DNA of 64,000 nucleotides, taken from positions 1-64,000 of the forward strand of contig JANQQU010000010.1 of the NCBI GenBank assembly GCA_028284905.1, read 5' to 3'. Positions 9,757-19,308 of this stretch are shown here, piece by piece; the first letter of the stretch is position 1, and the number at the start of each line of letters is the position of its first letter. Origin of the DNA: Calditrichia bacterium (GTDB lineage Bacteria; Calditrichota; Calditrichia; RBG-13-44-9; J075). The translations under genes were made by a program, and so were the position numbers. The notes under the pieces were generated by a model, which had not been told where the DNA came from, made no database searches, and worked only from the letters and a program-made list of their open reading frames with translations.

Positions 9757-12700
9757 ATGAGTACAAAATTCGGTACTTTTTTTACATTTCTTTTGATCAT
9801 GCTTTTTTCTGCGATGGTTTTCGCCAATGGCGATTATGAGCAGAAAAAGCGGATTGCAAAAGAAACAGAAGTAAATACTTACAATCAAAGTAAGGTGCGC
9901 TATGTAGCACCGAATTTGACTGAGACAGCACAATTGTTTGAAGATTTTGAAGACAATGCAGCCTTTCCGCCAGCAGGCTGGACTGAATATCATACTGGTC
10001 TTGATACATTGAATGCAGATACCACACGGTCATTCTCACCAGACTCATCTGCCCTTTTCGACGATGTCTCCGGTGTAGATTCCAGCTGGTTTGTTACCCC
10101 GCAAATTGTTGGGTTAAATGCAAATTCAGCATTAACCTTTTGGCAAAATCAAAATTTTGGTTCCTGGTTTGAATACCATGGTATTTGGGTATCAACGGGC
10201 AGTGGAGACCCGACTAGTGGCGATTTCGTTGAAGTGGCTTCATTAGGAGCTGGCACGGAAGATACCTGGGAAAAAGTTACTGTTGGGCTTGACGCATATG
10301 CTGGTCAGGATATCTATATTGCTTTCCTGTATACCGGTAGTTTTGCCGACGAATGGTTTCTTGATGATATTTCTGTTGATGAAGCGACAACGGATTTAGC
10401 GGTAACCGAAGCGATTGGTTTGCCCTCATCTACATCTGCAGGTGCTACGGTAAACTTTGATGTTGTCGTTAATAATGTTGGTGGCACGGAAGTTTCCGGA
10501 GCCATGCTGGATATCTGGGTAAACGGTTCAGTGACTTCAACTTTACCGGTTGCGACCCTGGCTTCCGGCGCTGCTGATACGCTCAATGCTTCTTTTACAG
10601 CATCTGCGTCGGTTGGCGCAACGGATGTTGTTGCTGCTGCATTACAAATGGTTAGCGGCGATGATAACCAGACCAATGACACCCTTGCCGCCGGCAGTGT
10701 TACTATTGCACCGAGTTCGGTTTCTACTATTAACGAAGATTTCGAGGGCAATGGTTCCTTTCCGCCGCTTGGCTGGTCGGAATATCATACCGGTGTTGAT
10801 GCATTAATTGCAACTACGGTCCGTTCTTTCTCTCCGGATTCCGCAGCACTGTTTAGCGATGTCTCTGGTGTTGATACCAGTTGGTTTATTACACCAAAGA
10901 TTGCCAATGTCGGTGCTGATTTTGTGCTGAGTTTCTGGCAAAACCAGAATTTTGGTGCACTTTATTATGAATATCACGCTATCTGGGTATCAACCGGTAG
11001 TGGGGATCCGGCCAGTGGTGATTTTGTAGAGCTTGATTCTCTTGGTGTTGGTACAGAAGATACCTGGGAAAGATTAAGTGTGTCTCTGGCTGCTTATGAA
11101 GGTCAGGATATTTATCTTGCTTTTGTATATTTCGGTAGTTTTGCCGATGAATGGTACCTCGATAATATTGTTGTTGACGCAGCCCAGACAGATCTTGCTG
11201 TTTCGGAATTTCTCGATCTACCTGGATCTGCCGGGGGTAGCGCAACCGTGAACTTCGACGTTGTTGTAAACAACGCAGGTGATACGGAAGTTGCTGGTGC
11301 AATGCTGGATATCTGGCTGAATGGCGGGGTGACCTCAACCCTGGCAGTAGCAACACTCGCTTCTGGTGCAAGCGATACAATAGCAGCCTCGATTACAACT
11401 TCTACTTCCGGCACAGATGCTGTCGCCGCAGCACTGCAGGCAGTTTCTGGTGACGATAATCAGAGTAATGATACATTGGCTGCTAGTATTACAATTCTCT
11501 CCGGCCTGTCTTTACCATTTGTAGAGATGTGGGATACTACGGCTATTAATGCAGAATCATGGCCCGATGTTGTTGGAGATGTAGAGGTTCTGGATGCAAC
11601 TGGGACAGCTTCAACAAATGATTTCCCGTTTGCTGTACCTTCCGAACCCTACTTCCTTGCACTTAGCGATGATCCGACCTCAATAACGTCAGGCACTTTT
11701 GATCTGGCTGATTCAAGCGGATACGTTGTTTCCTTTTATGAGTCTGAGCATGATCTGGAGATTGGTAAAGATGTTATTATAGAATATCTGAATGATGTTG
11801 CTGAATGGGATACACTTGTTTATTTCCCCGGTACAAATAATGGCTTTGGTGTATTCGAGCCCTTTGAAAAGCACATTTATCCGTTACCGGCTGATGCCTA
11901 TCATGACGGTTTCAGAATTCGCTTTAGCACTGTCGGCGCATTATTCTCTACCGATCAGTGGTATTTTGACGATATTAGAATTGAGCCTCACCCAACAGAT
12001 ATTGCAACTATCTCTTATAGTTATCCTATGTTGACACAGATTCCTGTAAGTCAGCCAGGAGTACTCTCTGCAGTTGGTCTTAATGCGACTTATCGCAACC
12101 TCGGCGATGCGAGTAATACTGGTGATGTTACTGTAGAAGTATGGAATTCTGCTGCGTCTTCAGTTTATAGTGATGCAAATAGTGGCGTAACCATTGATGC
12201 ATTAAGCGATAGCGCTTTTGGTTTTAATGCCTGGAATGCTTCTTCTGCTGATACAGGAGATTATAGTATTGTCTATTCACATACTAATTTCCAGGATAAT
12301 GATGCTTTCAACAACGAATTAAGTACGCCGCTAAGTATCAGAAACACAATGGCATATGATAAGGGAAATTATTCTCTAAATGGATCTGTAAACTCAACTG
12401 GAAGAGGTTGGTATTCCACAAGATTTTCTTTGACTGATGAAGATACGCTTGTTGGAGTTACCATGGTGTTAACTACCAGCACCGAGCCAACAGATTCTTT
12501 TGCCGTTCAAGTATGGTCTGTCGAAAATGATACACCTTCAGTGCCAATGGCGACAGTATACAAAGGTACTTATGGCGACTTCACTCTGCCTGCATTTATT
12601 ACTTTCGAGGTTCCTGGCGGTATGGTATTACCAGCAGGCGATTTTGCGGTAGTTCTTGATGCTATTGAGGCAACCAGAGCTGCAGGAACATTCCCGATTG

Positions 12701-14976
12701 GTTTAGACCTTTCAGCATTAGGCTCGACGAATATCCCGAATACTTTTCATGGGAAGTCTACAGGCGCATGGTTCTCATTAGACGGAAGCCCTGTAGCAGG
12801 AGTTTGGACTTACATAATGCGCGCCGAATTCGCACAACCTGGTCCCCCCGATCCTGGCGGCCCGCGCGTATCGCTCATCGACGAGTCCTTCGAAGATGGT
12901 GTTCCCCCGACTGGTTGGCAGACCCTCAATCCTGATGGCGGCACTGGCTGGACTCAAGTAGCTATTGGTACTTCCCCGGCACCTGGATGGGTTGGCGGCG
13001 AAGTAACCGGACCTCCCGATGGTGGTGCTTTTGTAGCTTACGCTACCTGGAATACTGGTGGAACCACTTCTAACGATCAGTGGATTGTAACACCTCAGAT
13101 CACTAACGTTGCAGAAAGCGACTCCTTCTGCTTATGGTTACGTTACTGGCCGAACAACTTTGCTGACAATGTTGATATTCGTATTTCGACAACTGTTGGC
13201 GACGATCCGGCAGCATATGATGTTGTCGTTGCTGAATTGGTCTTCGGCGCAGCCGGCGATACCAATACGGTTTGGCAGAAATATGCCTTCAAGACAACCG
13301 ATTATGTTTCCGCTGGTTCCAACATTTATGTTGGTATTCGCGAGCATGTTTTGGATAACTACAATGATGGTGCTTCTGTTTCTCTCGACCTGTTTAACTA
13401 CAGCCGGGAAAGCGCTGGCCCAACCGTTGTATTAGAAGATAATTTTGAAAATGGCACCGCTAACTGGACATTGGAAGGCAGCTGGGCAACTACGGATGAG
13501 TTCGCAAATTCCGGTACTCGCTCCCTGACAGAAAGTCCCGGTGGTAATTATGCCCCTAACCAGAATATTTCAGCGACTCTGGCCAGCGGCATCGACCTCT
13601 CCGGCTCCTTCGGTGCTGAGTTGTCGTTCTATGCCCGTTACAACATCGAGCAGGGCTTCGACTATATGTATATTGAAGCATCCTCCGATGAAACACCGGA
13701 AAATGCCTGGGTAATCCTGGACATCTTTGATGGCGAAGGATTTGATACCTGGGAACTCTACACCTATTCACTGAGTGGATTCGTTGGTAATTCCAATGTG
13801 AAAGTGCGTTTCCGCTTCTTCAGTGATGGCGGTTATGAAGTAGATGGTATGTATATCGACGACGTCATGATTACCTCGACTGACACCGATACGGAAGGTC
13901 CGCTCATCGTGCATGATGGCCCGGCTTTCTACGAAGGTGCCAGTGGTGATTTTGTTCGCCAAGCTGATGTCATTGACATCTCCGGCGTTGGCGGCACAAA
14001 TGTGCATTATGCCGTAGATGGCGGCAGCTACAGCAGCGCAGCTTCTGACAGTGCAAATGGTGATACGCATTACTACACCGTTCCTGGTCAGGAAACCGGC
14101 GCAAATGTCGCTTATACTTTTGATGCAAGTGACGGACTCGGCAACAGCAGCGCCGCTGCCGATACCTTCGAGTATGTCGCTGGTACTCACATCTTCTACG
14201 ATGATCCGGAAGTTGACTTTGTCACCAATATCACTACCGGAAACGGTGCAGCGGTAAGAATCAGCGTACCGCAGGGCTACATGGCTGATCTTGGTGCAAT
14301 TCTGTTGAGAACTTATACCGATGTGAATCGCCCGTTCGACTCCATCGAAGTACACGTCTGGGCAGAAGACAATGGCCTGCCGGGTGCCGATTTAATTACG
14401 CCGTTCAACGTATGGCCGGAAGCTACGCTGGCAAACACCAGTCCGATGACTCGTGTGGACTTAAGAGACCATGCAGCCAACCTGACTGGCCTGACCGGTG
14501 ATTTCTTTATTGGCTTTATTACCGCACCTGGCCCGGTTGGTGAAACCTGGATGAACTTGAGAGGACCGGCGAACGGTCGTGCATTTGCATTCGGCGGTGG
14601 GCTCTGGCAGCCGGATCCGAACTACATGTATCATTTCCGTGCTGTAGTGGATCTGGATAGCATCCCGGTAGGTATCGAAGATTCCGATCTGGTTCCGACC
14701 GAGTATGTGCTCGAGCAAAACTATCCGAATCCGTTCAACCCGACGACTACACTGAAGTATGGTTTGAAGGAAACTGCAGATGTCACTATTCGCATCTACA
14801 ACGTGCTTGGCCAGATGGTTAAGACTTTGGTGAATGCGAAGCAGACTGCCGGATTCAAGGAAGTAACCTGGGACGGCACCAATGATTTTGGTGTGAAGGT
14901 CTCCAGTGGTATTTATGTCTACAAGATCCAGGCGAACGACTTTGTCAAGGCCCGGAAGATGATTCTGCTGAAATAA
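9757..14976 (+). CDS. Giant secreted multi-domain protein with choice-of-anchor-J-like repeats and type IX-like sorting tail
   Basis: A 1739-residue exported protein; the start at ATG 9757 follows GGAGG. After the signal peptide (TFLLIMLFSAMVFA) come two tandem copies of about 265 residues (from about 45 and 310). Each has a jelly-roll module opening with EDFE-N-FPP-GW and closing with DEWFLDDI or DEWYLDNI, then a CARDB-like Ig domain (TDLAV...VNFDVVVNN). A third, diverged copy starts near 585 and two MAM/choice-of-anchor-J-like modules near 1045 and 1225. The C-terminus (YVLEQNYPNPFNPTTTLKYG to ARKMILLK) is a sorting domain of the Por/type IX class, cleaved on export in known systems. Likely a surface adhesin or matrix protein; no catalytic domain seen. 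Confidence 0.85.
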   Translation: MSTKFGTFFTFLLIMLFSAMVFANGDYEQKKRIAKETEVNTYNQSKVRYVAPNLTETAQLFEDFEDNAAFPPAGWTEYHTGLDTLNADTTRSFSPDSSALFDDVSGVDSSWFVTPQIVGLNANSALTFWQNQNFGSWFEYHGIWVSTGSGDPTSGDFVEVASLGAGTEDTWEKVTVGLDAYAGQDIYIAFLYTGSFADEWFLDDISVDEATTDLAVTEAIGLPSSTSAGATVNFDVVVNNVGGTEVSGAMLDIWVNGSVTSTLPVATLASGAADTLNASFTASASVGATDVVAAALQMVSGDDNQTNDTLAAGSVTIAPSSVSTINEDFEGNGSFPPLGWSEYHTGVDALIATTVRSFSPDSAALFSDVSGVDTSWFITPKIANVGADFVLSFWQNQNFGALYYEYHAIWVSTGSGDPASGDFVELDSLGVGTEDTWERLSVSLAAYEGQDIYLAFVYFGSFADEWYLDNIVVDAAQTDLAVSEFLDLPGSAGGSATVNFDVVVNNAGDTEVAGAMLDIWLNGGVTSTLAVATLASGASDTIAASITTSTSGTDAVAAALQAVSGDDNQSNDTLAASITILSGLSLPFVEMWDTTAINAESWPDVVGDVEVLDATGTASTNDFPFAVPSEPYFLALSDDPTSITSGTFDLADSSGYVVSFYESEHDLEIGKDVIIEYLNDVAEWDTLVYFPGTNNGFGVFEPFEKHIYPLPADAYHDGFRIRFSTVGALFSTDQWYFDDIRIEPHPTDIATISYSYPMLTQIPVSQPGVLSAVGLNATYRNLGDASNTGDVTVEVWNSAASSVYSDANSGVTIDALSDSAFGFNAWNASSADTGDYSIVYSHTNFQDNDAFNNELSTPLSIRNTMAYDKGNYSLNGSVNSTGRGWYSTRFSLTDEDTLVGVTMVLTTSTEPTDSFAVQVWSVENDTPSVPMATVYKGTYGDFTLPAFITFEVPGGMVLPAGDFAVVLDAIEATRAAGTFPIGLDLSALGSTNIPNTFHGKSTGAWFSLDGSPVAGVWTYIMRAEFAQPGPPDPGGPRVSLIDESFEDGVPPTGWQTLNPDGGTGWTQVAIGTSPAPGWVGGEVTGPPDGGAFVAYATWNTGGTTSNDQWIVTPQITNVAESDSFCLWLRYWPNNFADNVDIRISTTVGDDPAAYDVVVAELVFGAAGDTNTVWQKYAFKTTDYVSAGSNIYVGIREHVLDNYNDGASVSLDLFNYSRESAGPTVVLEDNFENGTANWTLEGSWATTDEFANSGTRSLTESPGGNYAPNQNISATLASGIDLSGSFGAELSFYARYNIEQGFDYMYIEASSDETPENAWVILDIFDGEGFDTWELYTYSLSGFVGNSNVKVRFRFFSDGGYEVDGMYIDDVMITSTDTDTEGPLIVHDGPAFYEGASGDFVRQADVIDISGVGGTNVHYAVDGGSYSSAASDSANGDTHYYTVPGQETGANVAYTFDASDGLGNSSAAADTFEYVAGTHIFYDDPEVDFVTNITTGNGAAVRISVPQGYMADLGAILLRTYTDVNRPFDSIEVHVWAEDNGLPGADLITPFNVWPEATLANTSPMTRVDLRDHAANLTGLTGDFFIGFITAPGPVGETWMNLRGPANGRAFAFGGGLWQPDPNYMYHFRAVVDLDSIPVGIEDSDLVPTEYVLEQNYPNPFNPTTTLKYGLKETADVTIRIYNVLGQMVKTLVNAKQTAGFKEVTWDGTNDFGVKVSSGIYVYKIQANDFVKARKMILLK

Positions 14977-15017
14977 GCTCTGCTTGTTTGGAAGAATTAG
15001 TAGATTAACATATTTAG

Positions 15018-15048
15018 ACGCCGGTTCAATTTGAACCGGCGTTTTTTA
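15018..15048 (+). terminator. Intrinsic terminator
   Basis: Twelve-base complementary arms (ACGCCGGTTCAA and TTGAACCGGCGT) are followed by a T-rich tract, 42 bases after the stop of the giant sorted protein. A strong rho-independent terminator that separates this gene from the VCBS gene. Confidence 0.92.
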
Positions 15049-15165
15049 TTTCAAGTGGTTGCGATTTGATATCTTCTAAAAAATTTGTAACATCATTTGC
15101 TTAAATGAGCTTTTGCTAAATTATTCATATTAAAACGCTTACTGAATAGATAATCAGGTGTCGAA

Positions 15166-16944
15166 ATGAAGCATGTTACTGGGATTCTCATCGTTTTTTT
15201 ATATTGTTACTCAACAAATATGCTGATAGCACAGGAAGCGTCTTTTCGAAATGTCGCTGAACAAATGGGCATCGTTGCGACCTATGGGGGACCCTCATTG
15301 GGAGGAGGGGTGAGTTTTTGTGATTTTGATGGAGACGGCTATGATGATTTAACATTTGCAGCATGGTCATCACAGGATTTATTCTTATTTCAAAATAATA
15401 TGAATACCTTTACTAATGTGGTCAATCAAACTGGAATCTCTAATGACGGCCGTTCAAAAACTATCTTATGGGCGGATTTCGATAATGATGGCGATAAAGA
15501 TTTTTTTGTTTCCAAGGATTTAGCAGGTAATAAACTATATCGAAATGATGGTAATTTTAATTTTATTGACATTACTGATGCTGCTGGTATCCTGAGCGAT
15601 GGCACCAACTCGCTGGCAGCATGCGCCGGAGATTATAATAATGATGGATTTCTGGATTTATATGTAACCAACCGTTCTGGTTCCGACCTAAATGAATTAT
15701 ATCGGAATAACGGTGATTGGACATTTACTGAAGTCGCTGAAGCCGCTGGTGTACAGGATGTCGGTAAGTTTCCACAGGCCGTATCTTTTCTGGATTATGA
15801 TATGGATGGCTGGCAGGATATTTATCTAGGGAACGACCGGTTACTGGGAAATACACTTTTCCGGAATAATGGCGACGGCACTTTTGAAGATGTCAGCGAA
15901 GCCTCCAATACAGATATCGCCTTTGATGCCATGGGAATAGCCATCGGAGATTATGACAATGATTTCGATTTGGATATGTATATTTCCAACACAGAATATG
16001 GCAATGGATTATTACGTAACAATGGTGATGGTACTTTCTCCGAAATTGCAGATTCTTTAGGCATTGCCGTCAATCGCATTTGCTGGGGCGTCAATTTCAT
16101 CGATATTGATAATGACAGTGATTTGGATCTCTTCGTTTGTGTGAACCATCCCAATCCGGGCAATCCTGATGTTACGAATGCATTATTCAGCAATAATGGT
16201 GATGGCACCTTTACTACCCTGGAAAACACCGGGATGGAGACAGATACCACTTTGAGTTGGGGAAGTGCAATCGGGGACTTCAACGGTGATGGCTATTCTG
16301 ACATTGCCGTATTAAACTCGCAACCCACAAAATTTGAGCTTTGGAAAAATGAGGGGAGCGGTAATAATTGGATTAAAATTGATCTGGAAGGCACCCTCAG
16401 TAATCGGGATGCTGTCGGCAGTTTGATTGAAATCCATTGGGAGAAACGAAAAATAATTCGCTCCACCCATTGCGGTATCAGCTATTTATCACAGCACAGC
16501 GACATTATCACAGTTGGCTTGGGAGCGGCAGCGCTTGTCGATTCAATCGTTGTTAATTGGCCGGCCGGAGGGAGGGATGTAAGATATAACTTGGCGACCA
16601 ACCAGGTCGTTCATATCCTGGAAAGTAATGCATCAGTAGGCATCGGAGATGCTCCGCTGGCAATTAAGGATTTTGAACTTTTGCCGAACTATCCCAACCC
16701 GTTTAACCCGTCGACCAATATTCAATTTAATCTGATAAAAAGCGCTGCGGTGCAATTAGATGTGTTCAACTTGCAAGGGAAACGCGTGAAAACGTTAGTA
16801 TCAGAAACGCTTTCAGCGGGATCACATACTGTCGTTTGGGATGGGAAAGATCAGCATGGTAAGTCGGTGACAAGTGGATTATATATCTACAAAATCAAAG
16901 TTGGGAATCTTGCTGCAGCGAGAAAAATGATTCTGCTGAAATAA
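15166..16944 (+). CDS. VCBS/FG-GAP repeat protein with ASPIC/UnbV domain and sorting tail (CRTAC1-like)
   Basis: A 592-residue exported protein. About seven repeats of the calcium-loop type D-x-D-x-DG-x-x-D (DFDGDGYDDL, DFDNDGDKDF, DYDMDGWQDI, DIDNDSDLDL) form an integrin-like beta-propeller over residues 30-400. An ASPIC/UnbV domain follows (NWIKIDLEGTLSNRDAVGS to VVNWPAGG, about 400-490), and a sorting domain ends the protein (LLPNYPNPFNPSTNIQF to ARKMILLK). Function in bacteria is unknown; calcium-stabilised surface proteins of this layout are frequent in FCB genomes. Ribosome site is weak (CAGGTG). It has its own transcription unit after the upstream terminator. Confidence 0.9.
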   Translation: MKHVTGILIVFLYCYSTNMLIAQEASFRNVAEQMGIVATYGGPSLGGGVSFCDFDGDGYDDLTFAAWSSQDLFLFQNNMNTFTNVVNQTGISNDGRSKTILWADFDNDGDKDFFVSKDLAGNKLYRNDGNFNFIDITDAAGILSDGTNSLAACAGDYNNDGFLDLYVTNRSGSDLNELYRNNGDWTFTEVAEAAGVQDVGKFPQAVSFLDYDMDGWQDIYLGNDRLLGNTLFRNNGDGTFEDVSEASNTDIAFDAMGIAIGDYDNDFDLDMYISNTEYGNGLLRNNGDGTFSEIADSLGIAVNRICWGVNFIDIDNDSDLDLFVCVNHPNPGNPDVTNALFSNNGDGTFTTLENTGMETDTTLSWGSAIGDFNGDGYSDIAVLNSQPTKFELWKNEGSGNNWIKIDLEGTLSNRDAVGSLIEIHWEKRKIIRSTHCGISYLSQHSDIITVGLGAAALVDSIVVNWPAGGRDVRYNLATNQVVHILESNASVGIGDAPLAIKDFELLPNYPNPFNPSTNIQFNLIKSAAVQLDVFNLQGKRVKTLVSETLSAGSHTVVWDGKDQHGKSVTSGLYIYKIKVGNLAAARKMILLK

Positions 16945-17213
16945 GATGAAATTACCAAATAGAAATCAACGGCGCGCCAAAACTCAAAGCTGACCGCTGT
17001 CGGGATCGAGCGCTTAATTCTCCATTTTTATGACTTAATTTTCAGAAAAACACTAAGTTTCGATAAAATTTTTGCTGAAAAGTTGATTTACTGCCGGATT
17101 TCTACTATAATAAGCACTGGTATTTACCAATAATTGATTCTTGGTCTTTCGGGAGAATGGATATCCCGCTTAACAAATTATTGAGTAGAATATCCTAAGA
17201 TAATGGACGATCT

Positions 17214-18992
17214 ATGAAGTGCTTTTCTTTTTACCCATCGCATAAAAGTGTTTTGCCCTTTTTACTATTTATCCTGCTAGCTATTTTTTCCAACCCTCTA
17301 TTTTCACAAACAAAAAGTTTTTCCGGTGAATGGCGTACCTCATTCGGAAAATTAACCATGGCTGTAAACGGCAGTTCAGTGTCCGGTGTTTATCAGGCGG
17401 GACCCAACGCCGGGAAAGTCAGTGGCCGGCTCTCCAGTGATGGCATCTTGTTGACAGGGCGCTGGTCATTGGAAGGCAAATCCGGTCGGCTTATTTTCCG
17501 CATGGTGCCGGGAAAGAACGGTTTTGTCGGCGATTGGTGGGAAGGCGAACAACAGCCGAAGGGAAAATGGATCGGCGTTCGCATGGGGAGCGGGCATACT
17601 GCCGGCACAATTAGCGTTGCCGATTACCAGGGATCTTTCCACTCCAATTATGGAAAAATGACTTTTCAGGTAACCGATAATCGAGTGACAGGGACTTTTA
17701 CCGGTGCAAAAAATCAGGGAACTTTCAGCGGCACTATCGATCCCCGAACAAATAAACTGGTTGCCAACTGGAAAGATGCAAATACCAGCGGCCGGATGAT
17801 TCTTAAAATGCTTAAAGGGGAAAACAGTTTTAAAGGCGAATGGTGGTACTCTGATAATGAGTATGGCGGTTTTTGGTACGGGGCCCGTGCACTATCGGTA
17901 GAAGGTTGTATTTCCGGCGATTGCAACGATGGCCGGGGAAGGTACATTTGGGCAGATGGCAGCCGCTACGGCGGTGGCTGGCAAGGGAGCCAGTACCATG
18001 GCAGTGGTTTCCAGTATAACCCTCGTGGTGGTTTGATAAATAAAGGCATTTGGGTAAAAGGAATTTATCGTGGCAAGGTGTTGTCCGGTGATTGTATTGA
18101 TGGAAATGGAAAAATTTCTCTCGTCGATGGCAGCAGCTATGAAGGCGCTTTCAGCGGCGGAATGCCGCAGGGAGAAGGCACCTTTGTTTATGCCAATGGC
18201 GATCAGTATACCGGTGGCGTTCAGAACGGCTTGCCACATGGAGAAGGCGTCTATACATGGGCAGAGAATGGAGATAAGCTAAACGGCAATTTCCGCCGGG
18301 GAAAAATACGCGGAAAGGCCACATATACATTTGCCAATGGCGATCAATATACCGGCATCTTTCGGAGAGGTAAACGGGAAGGCGCCGGGAAAATGGTTTG
18401 GCAAAATGGAGATACTTACGAGGGACTGTGGAAAAATGGCTTAATGCAAGGGAAGGGCACCTACCAGTATAAAGACGGTGATAAATATACCGGCAACTTT
18501 AACCAGGGACTAAAATCCGGAGAAGGCACTTACACCTTTGCCAACGGCAATGCATTTTCCGCAGTCTGGAAAGAGGATGGGGTAGACGAGTATGACTCCG
18601 CTGAATCCGGATATGCCGGCATTGCGGAAGGTTCCGGTAATCTAAGTTTACCGCTGATTCTGAAGAATGCCCACCCCGGGGAAGCACTGATAACCAATCT
18701 GGAAGCGCGTCCGCTGGTATACGTCGTTAGCAAATCGCAGAAAGTCGGTGGCAAAGAGACAATCCTCGATTATTATATTGTTTACGGAGATCGTAATCAA
18801 CCGGCACCTGCCGAAGAAGAAATTGCCACCCTGGTTAGTGAGAAAAGCGGGAAAGATATTGCCAGCACTTACCAGGTGGATAAAGTTTCCAATCCATTTA
18901 CCCGTGTTAAGCAGATTATGTCCCGGCAAGGGATCGGCAGCGATGCCCGGGTCAGCACTATCTATCGGGGAACCTATTTTTGGGCAGAATAA
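17214..18992 (+). CDS. Secreted MORN-repeat protein, copy 1
   Basis: A 592-residue protein with a signal peptide (LPFLLFILLAIFSNPLFSQ, cut near residue 32). Two homologous beta-rich units of about 90 residues follow (FSGEWRTSFGKLTM... at about 36 and YQGSFHSNYGKMTF... at about 138), each ending in a W-x-GxR/AR motif. Then come about eight MORN repeats over residues 240-455 (for example DQYTGGVQNGLPHGEG, DTYEGLWKNGLMQGKG). The last 120 residues are unlike MORN and are conserved in the next gene (YVVSKSQKVGG, YIVYGDRNQPAPAEEEI). MORN repeats usually give an extended beta-hairpin sheet for lipid or protein contact. Tandem paralogue of the next gene. Confidence 0.85.
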   Translation: MKCFSFYPSHKSVLPFLLFILLAIFSNPLFSQTKSFSGEWRTSFGKLTMAVNGSSVSGVYQAGPNAGKVSGRLSSDGILLTGRWSLEGKSGRLIFRMVPGKNGFVGDWWEGEQQPKGKWIGVRMGSGHTAGTISVADYQGSFHSNYGKMTFQVTDNRVTGTFTGAKNQGTFSGTIDPRTNKLVANWKDANTSGRMILKMLKGENSFKGEWWYSDNEYGGFWYGARALSVEGCISGDCNDGRGRYIWADGSRYGGGWQGSQYHGSGFQYNPRGGLINKGIWVKGIYRGKVLSGDCIDGNGKISLVDGSSYEGAFSGGMPQGEGTFVYANGDQYTGGVQNGLPHGEGVYTWAENGDKLNGNFRRGKIRGKATYTFANGDQYTGIFRRGKREGAGKMVWQNGDTYEGLWKNGLMQGKGTYQYKDGDKYTGNFNQGLKSGEGTYTFANGNAFSAVWKEDGVDEYDSAESGYAGIAEGSGNLSLPLILKNAHPGEALITNLEARPLVYVVSKSQKVGGKETILDYYIVYGDRNQPAPAEEEIATLVSEKSGKDIASTYQVDKVSNPFTRVKQIMSRQGIGSDARVSTIYRGTYFWAE

Positions 18993-19308
18993 GTTTCCCG
19001 AAATAAACGAATAGCATTTCGATGAAATCCCTGCTGTTCAACTAAATTCCTCTCTCCTTGGAAGAATCGTTAAATATCTTTTTCCGATACCCTGCCAATT
19101 GTAAAATATCTGCACATTTCCTCCGATGATAATCTACTGGTTTTTTAACACTTACTAATTGTTTGAATATTTATACCGTTAACAGCAAAAATATGCATGT
19201 TTTCCCTGTTAAAACCAATATTGAGCAATGATGTGACTAACGGCACGCCCTTTGCTGAAATATCTGCAAATTCGTTGAATTGCAGATAACTTCAGTAAAG
19301 GATAAATC
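18993..19308. other. Spacer between the two MORN genes, with hairpin at the 5' end of copy 2
   Basis: About 315 bases without a gene. Near its end (19262-19286) an imperfect dyad, ATCTGCAAATTCG with TTGAATTGCAGAT, lies about 10 bases ahead of the ribosome site AAAGGA of the second MORN gene. It could influence translation start. No terminator for copy 1 is evident, so the two genes might share some readthrough transcript. Confidence 0.45.

Noticed and set aside
9307-9993. 228-residue minus-strand frame opposite the Lys-rich protein
   Set aside because: It covers the ribosome sites and signal peptides of two well-supported plus-strand genes, and its composition is that of an antisense shadow.
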